The translations under genes were made by a program, and so were the position numbers. DNA of 6,925 nucleotides from JANOBJ01 sp031411575 (GTDB lineage Bacteria > Pseudomonadota > Gammaproteobacteria > Burkholderiales > Burkholderiaceae_C). A model generated the notes under the pieces. It saw only the letters and a list, made by a program, of their open reading frames with translations, did not search any database and was not told the origin of the DNA. Within the stretch, counting starts at the first letter, position 1, and every line of letters begins with the position of its first letter. Below are positions 6,305 through 6,925 of the stretch, in pieces. The stretch is from assembly GCA_031411575.1 (NCBI GenBank), contig JANOBJ010000253.1, positions 1 to 6,925 of the forward strand, written 5' to 3'.

Positions 6305-6925
6305 CGAAAGCCCCCTTGCGCTTGGCCAGCCACAGGTATACCGCGATGATCACGATGGGCACCAGCGAGAACGCCGCCGCAAACGGCAGGTTGCCGGCCA
6401 CCCCCTGCTGGCGGAACACCACCTGGCCGATGTAGAGCGTCGAGTTACCGATCACCTGCGGAATGATGTAGTCGCCCAGCGTGAGCGAGAACGAGAAGAT
6501 CGACCCGGCCGCCACGCCGGGCATGGCCAGCGGCAGGATGACTTTCCAGAAGGTCTGTGACGGGCTGGCCCCCAGGTCGGCCGATGCTTCCAGGCAGGAC
6601 CCCGGAATGCGCTCAATGGCCGCCTGGATGGGCAGGATCACAAACGGCAGCCACATGTACACAAACACGATGAAGGTGCCGATCGGCGAAAAACTCAGCG
6701 AGTTGCCGCCCACCACCGGCGCCGACAGCAGCGCATCGAGCAGCCACTGCAGGTGCAGGCTTTGCATCAGCCATGAGATGGCGCCTTCCTTGGCCAGCAG
6801 CAGCTTCCACGCATACAGGCGCACCAGATAGCTCGACCACAGCGGCAGCATGACCGCCACGTAAAGCAACGCCTTTTGCGAGCCGCGCGCATGCCGCGCC
6901 ATGTAATAGGCCACCGGAAACCCGG
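6294..6925 (-). CDS. ydcU: Polyamine ABC transporter permease, YdcU/PotB type (N-terminus outside window)
   Basis: This is the C-terminal portion (about 210 residues) of the partner permease of the same importer. The frame runs on past the right edge: codons for Gly-Phe-Pro precede the GTG at 6914, which matches an internal segment of YdcU/PotB proteins, so that GTG is a valine codon and not a start. The family is about 300 residues, so roughly 100 are missing. Counting from the GTG codon, the conserved LPLWSSYLVRLYAWKLLL segment lies at 23-40 and the EAA loop at 109-128 (EASADLG, then ILP). Hydrophobic helices are visible around 14-30, 79-100, 133-150 and 178-196. The stop codon overlaps the ydcV start by 11 bases. 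With YdcV it would form a heterodimeric channel; the ATPase and periplasmic binding protein usually lie upstream, here beyond the right edge. The substrate (putrescine) is inferred from the linked patD and gabD. Confidence 0.9.
   Translation of the reverse strand, partial: GFPVAYYMARHARGSQKALLYVAVMLPLWSSYLVRLYAWKLLLAKEGAISWLMQSLHLQWLLDALLSAPVVGGNSLSFSPIGTFIVFVYMWLPFVILPIQAAIERIPGSCLEASADLGASPSQTFWKVILPLAMPGVAAGSIFSFSLTLGDYIIPQVIGNSTLYIGQVVFRQQGVAGNLPFAAAFSLVPIVIIAVYLWLAKRKGAFDAL

Noticed and set aside
5423..6349. Plus-strand open frame antisense to the ydcV-like gene
   Set aside because: The product is dominated by Gln, Arg, Gly and His and has no membrane segments or motifs, while the opposite strand encodes a clear permease.

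Overview
The window looks like a chromosomal segment of a GC-rich betaproteobacterium, probably order Burkholderiales and most likely family Comamonadaceae. This rests on strong GC bias at third codon positions, on the protein types, and on a repeat at 6208-6290 that resembles, from memory, a dispersed intergenic repeat common in Comamonadaceae genomes. The assignment is an inference; no database search was possible.

Layout, left to right. Bases 1-1716 (+) hold the C-terminal half of an error-prone DNA polymerase (DnaE2/ImuC), cut by the window edge and carrying an in-frame, hairpin-rich insertion at 907-990. Bases 1793-2260 (+) hold a small lipoprotein with one bulb-type (mannose-binding-like) lectin domain; its coding sequence looks more AT-rich than its neighbours. 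It converges on a minus-strand cluster that fills the rest of the window. Read in its own direction (right to left) that cluster is ydcU-like permease (cut by the right edge), ydcV-like permease, patD (4-aminobutyraldehyde dehydrogenase) and gabD (succinate-semialdehyde dehydrogenase).

The minus-strand cluster is a putrescine/GABA utilisation unit. The two permeases would form the membrane channel of a spermidine/putrescine-type ABC importer, PatD would oxidise 4-aminobutanal to GABA, and GabD would oxidise succinate semialdehyde to succinate. The ATPase, the binding protein and the two transaminases that complete the route are not in the window and could lie to the right of it or elsewhere. 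The order matches E. coli ydcUVW, with gabD added downstream.

The most unusual feature is that two different repeat-like elements have become in-frame protein-coding sequence: one inside dnaE2 and one that supplies about 27 residues of the N-terminal tail of the YdcV-like permease at its junction with ydcU. The lectin lipoprotein is the other item worth attention. No stretch over 300 bases lacks a gene, and I see no RNA gene, CRISPR array, transposase gene or clear rho-independent terminator. I did not find a convincing new multi-gene system.
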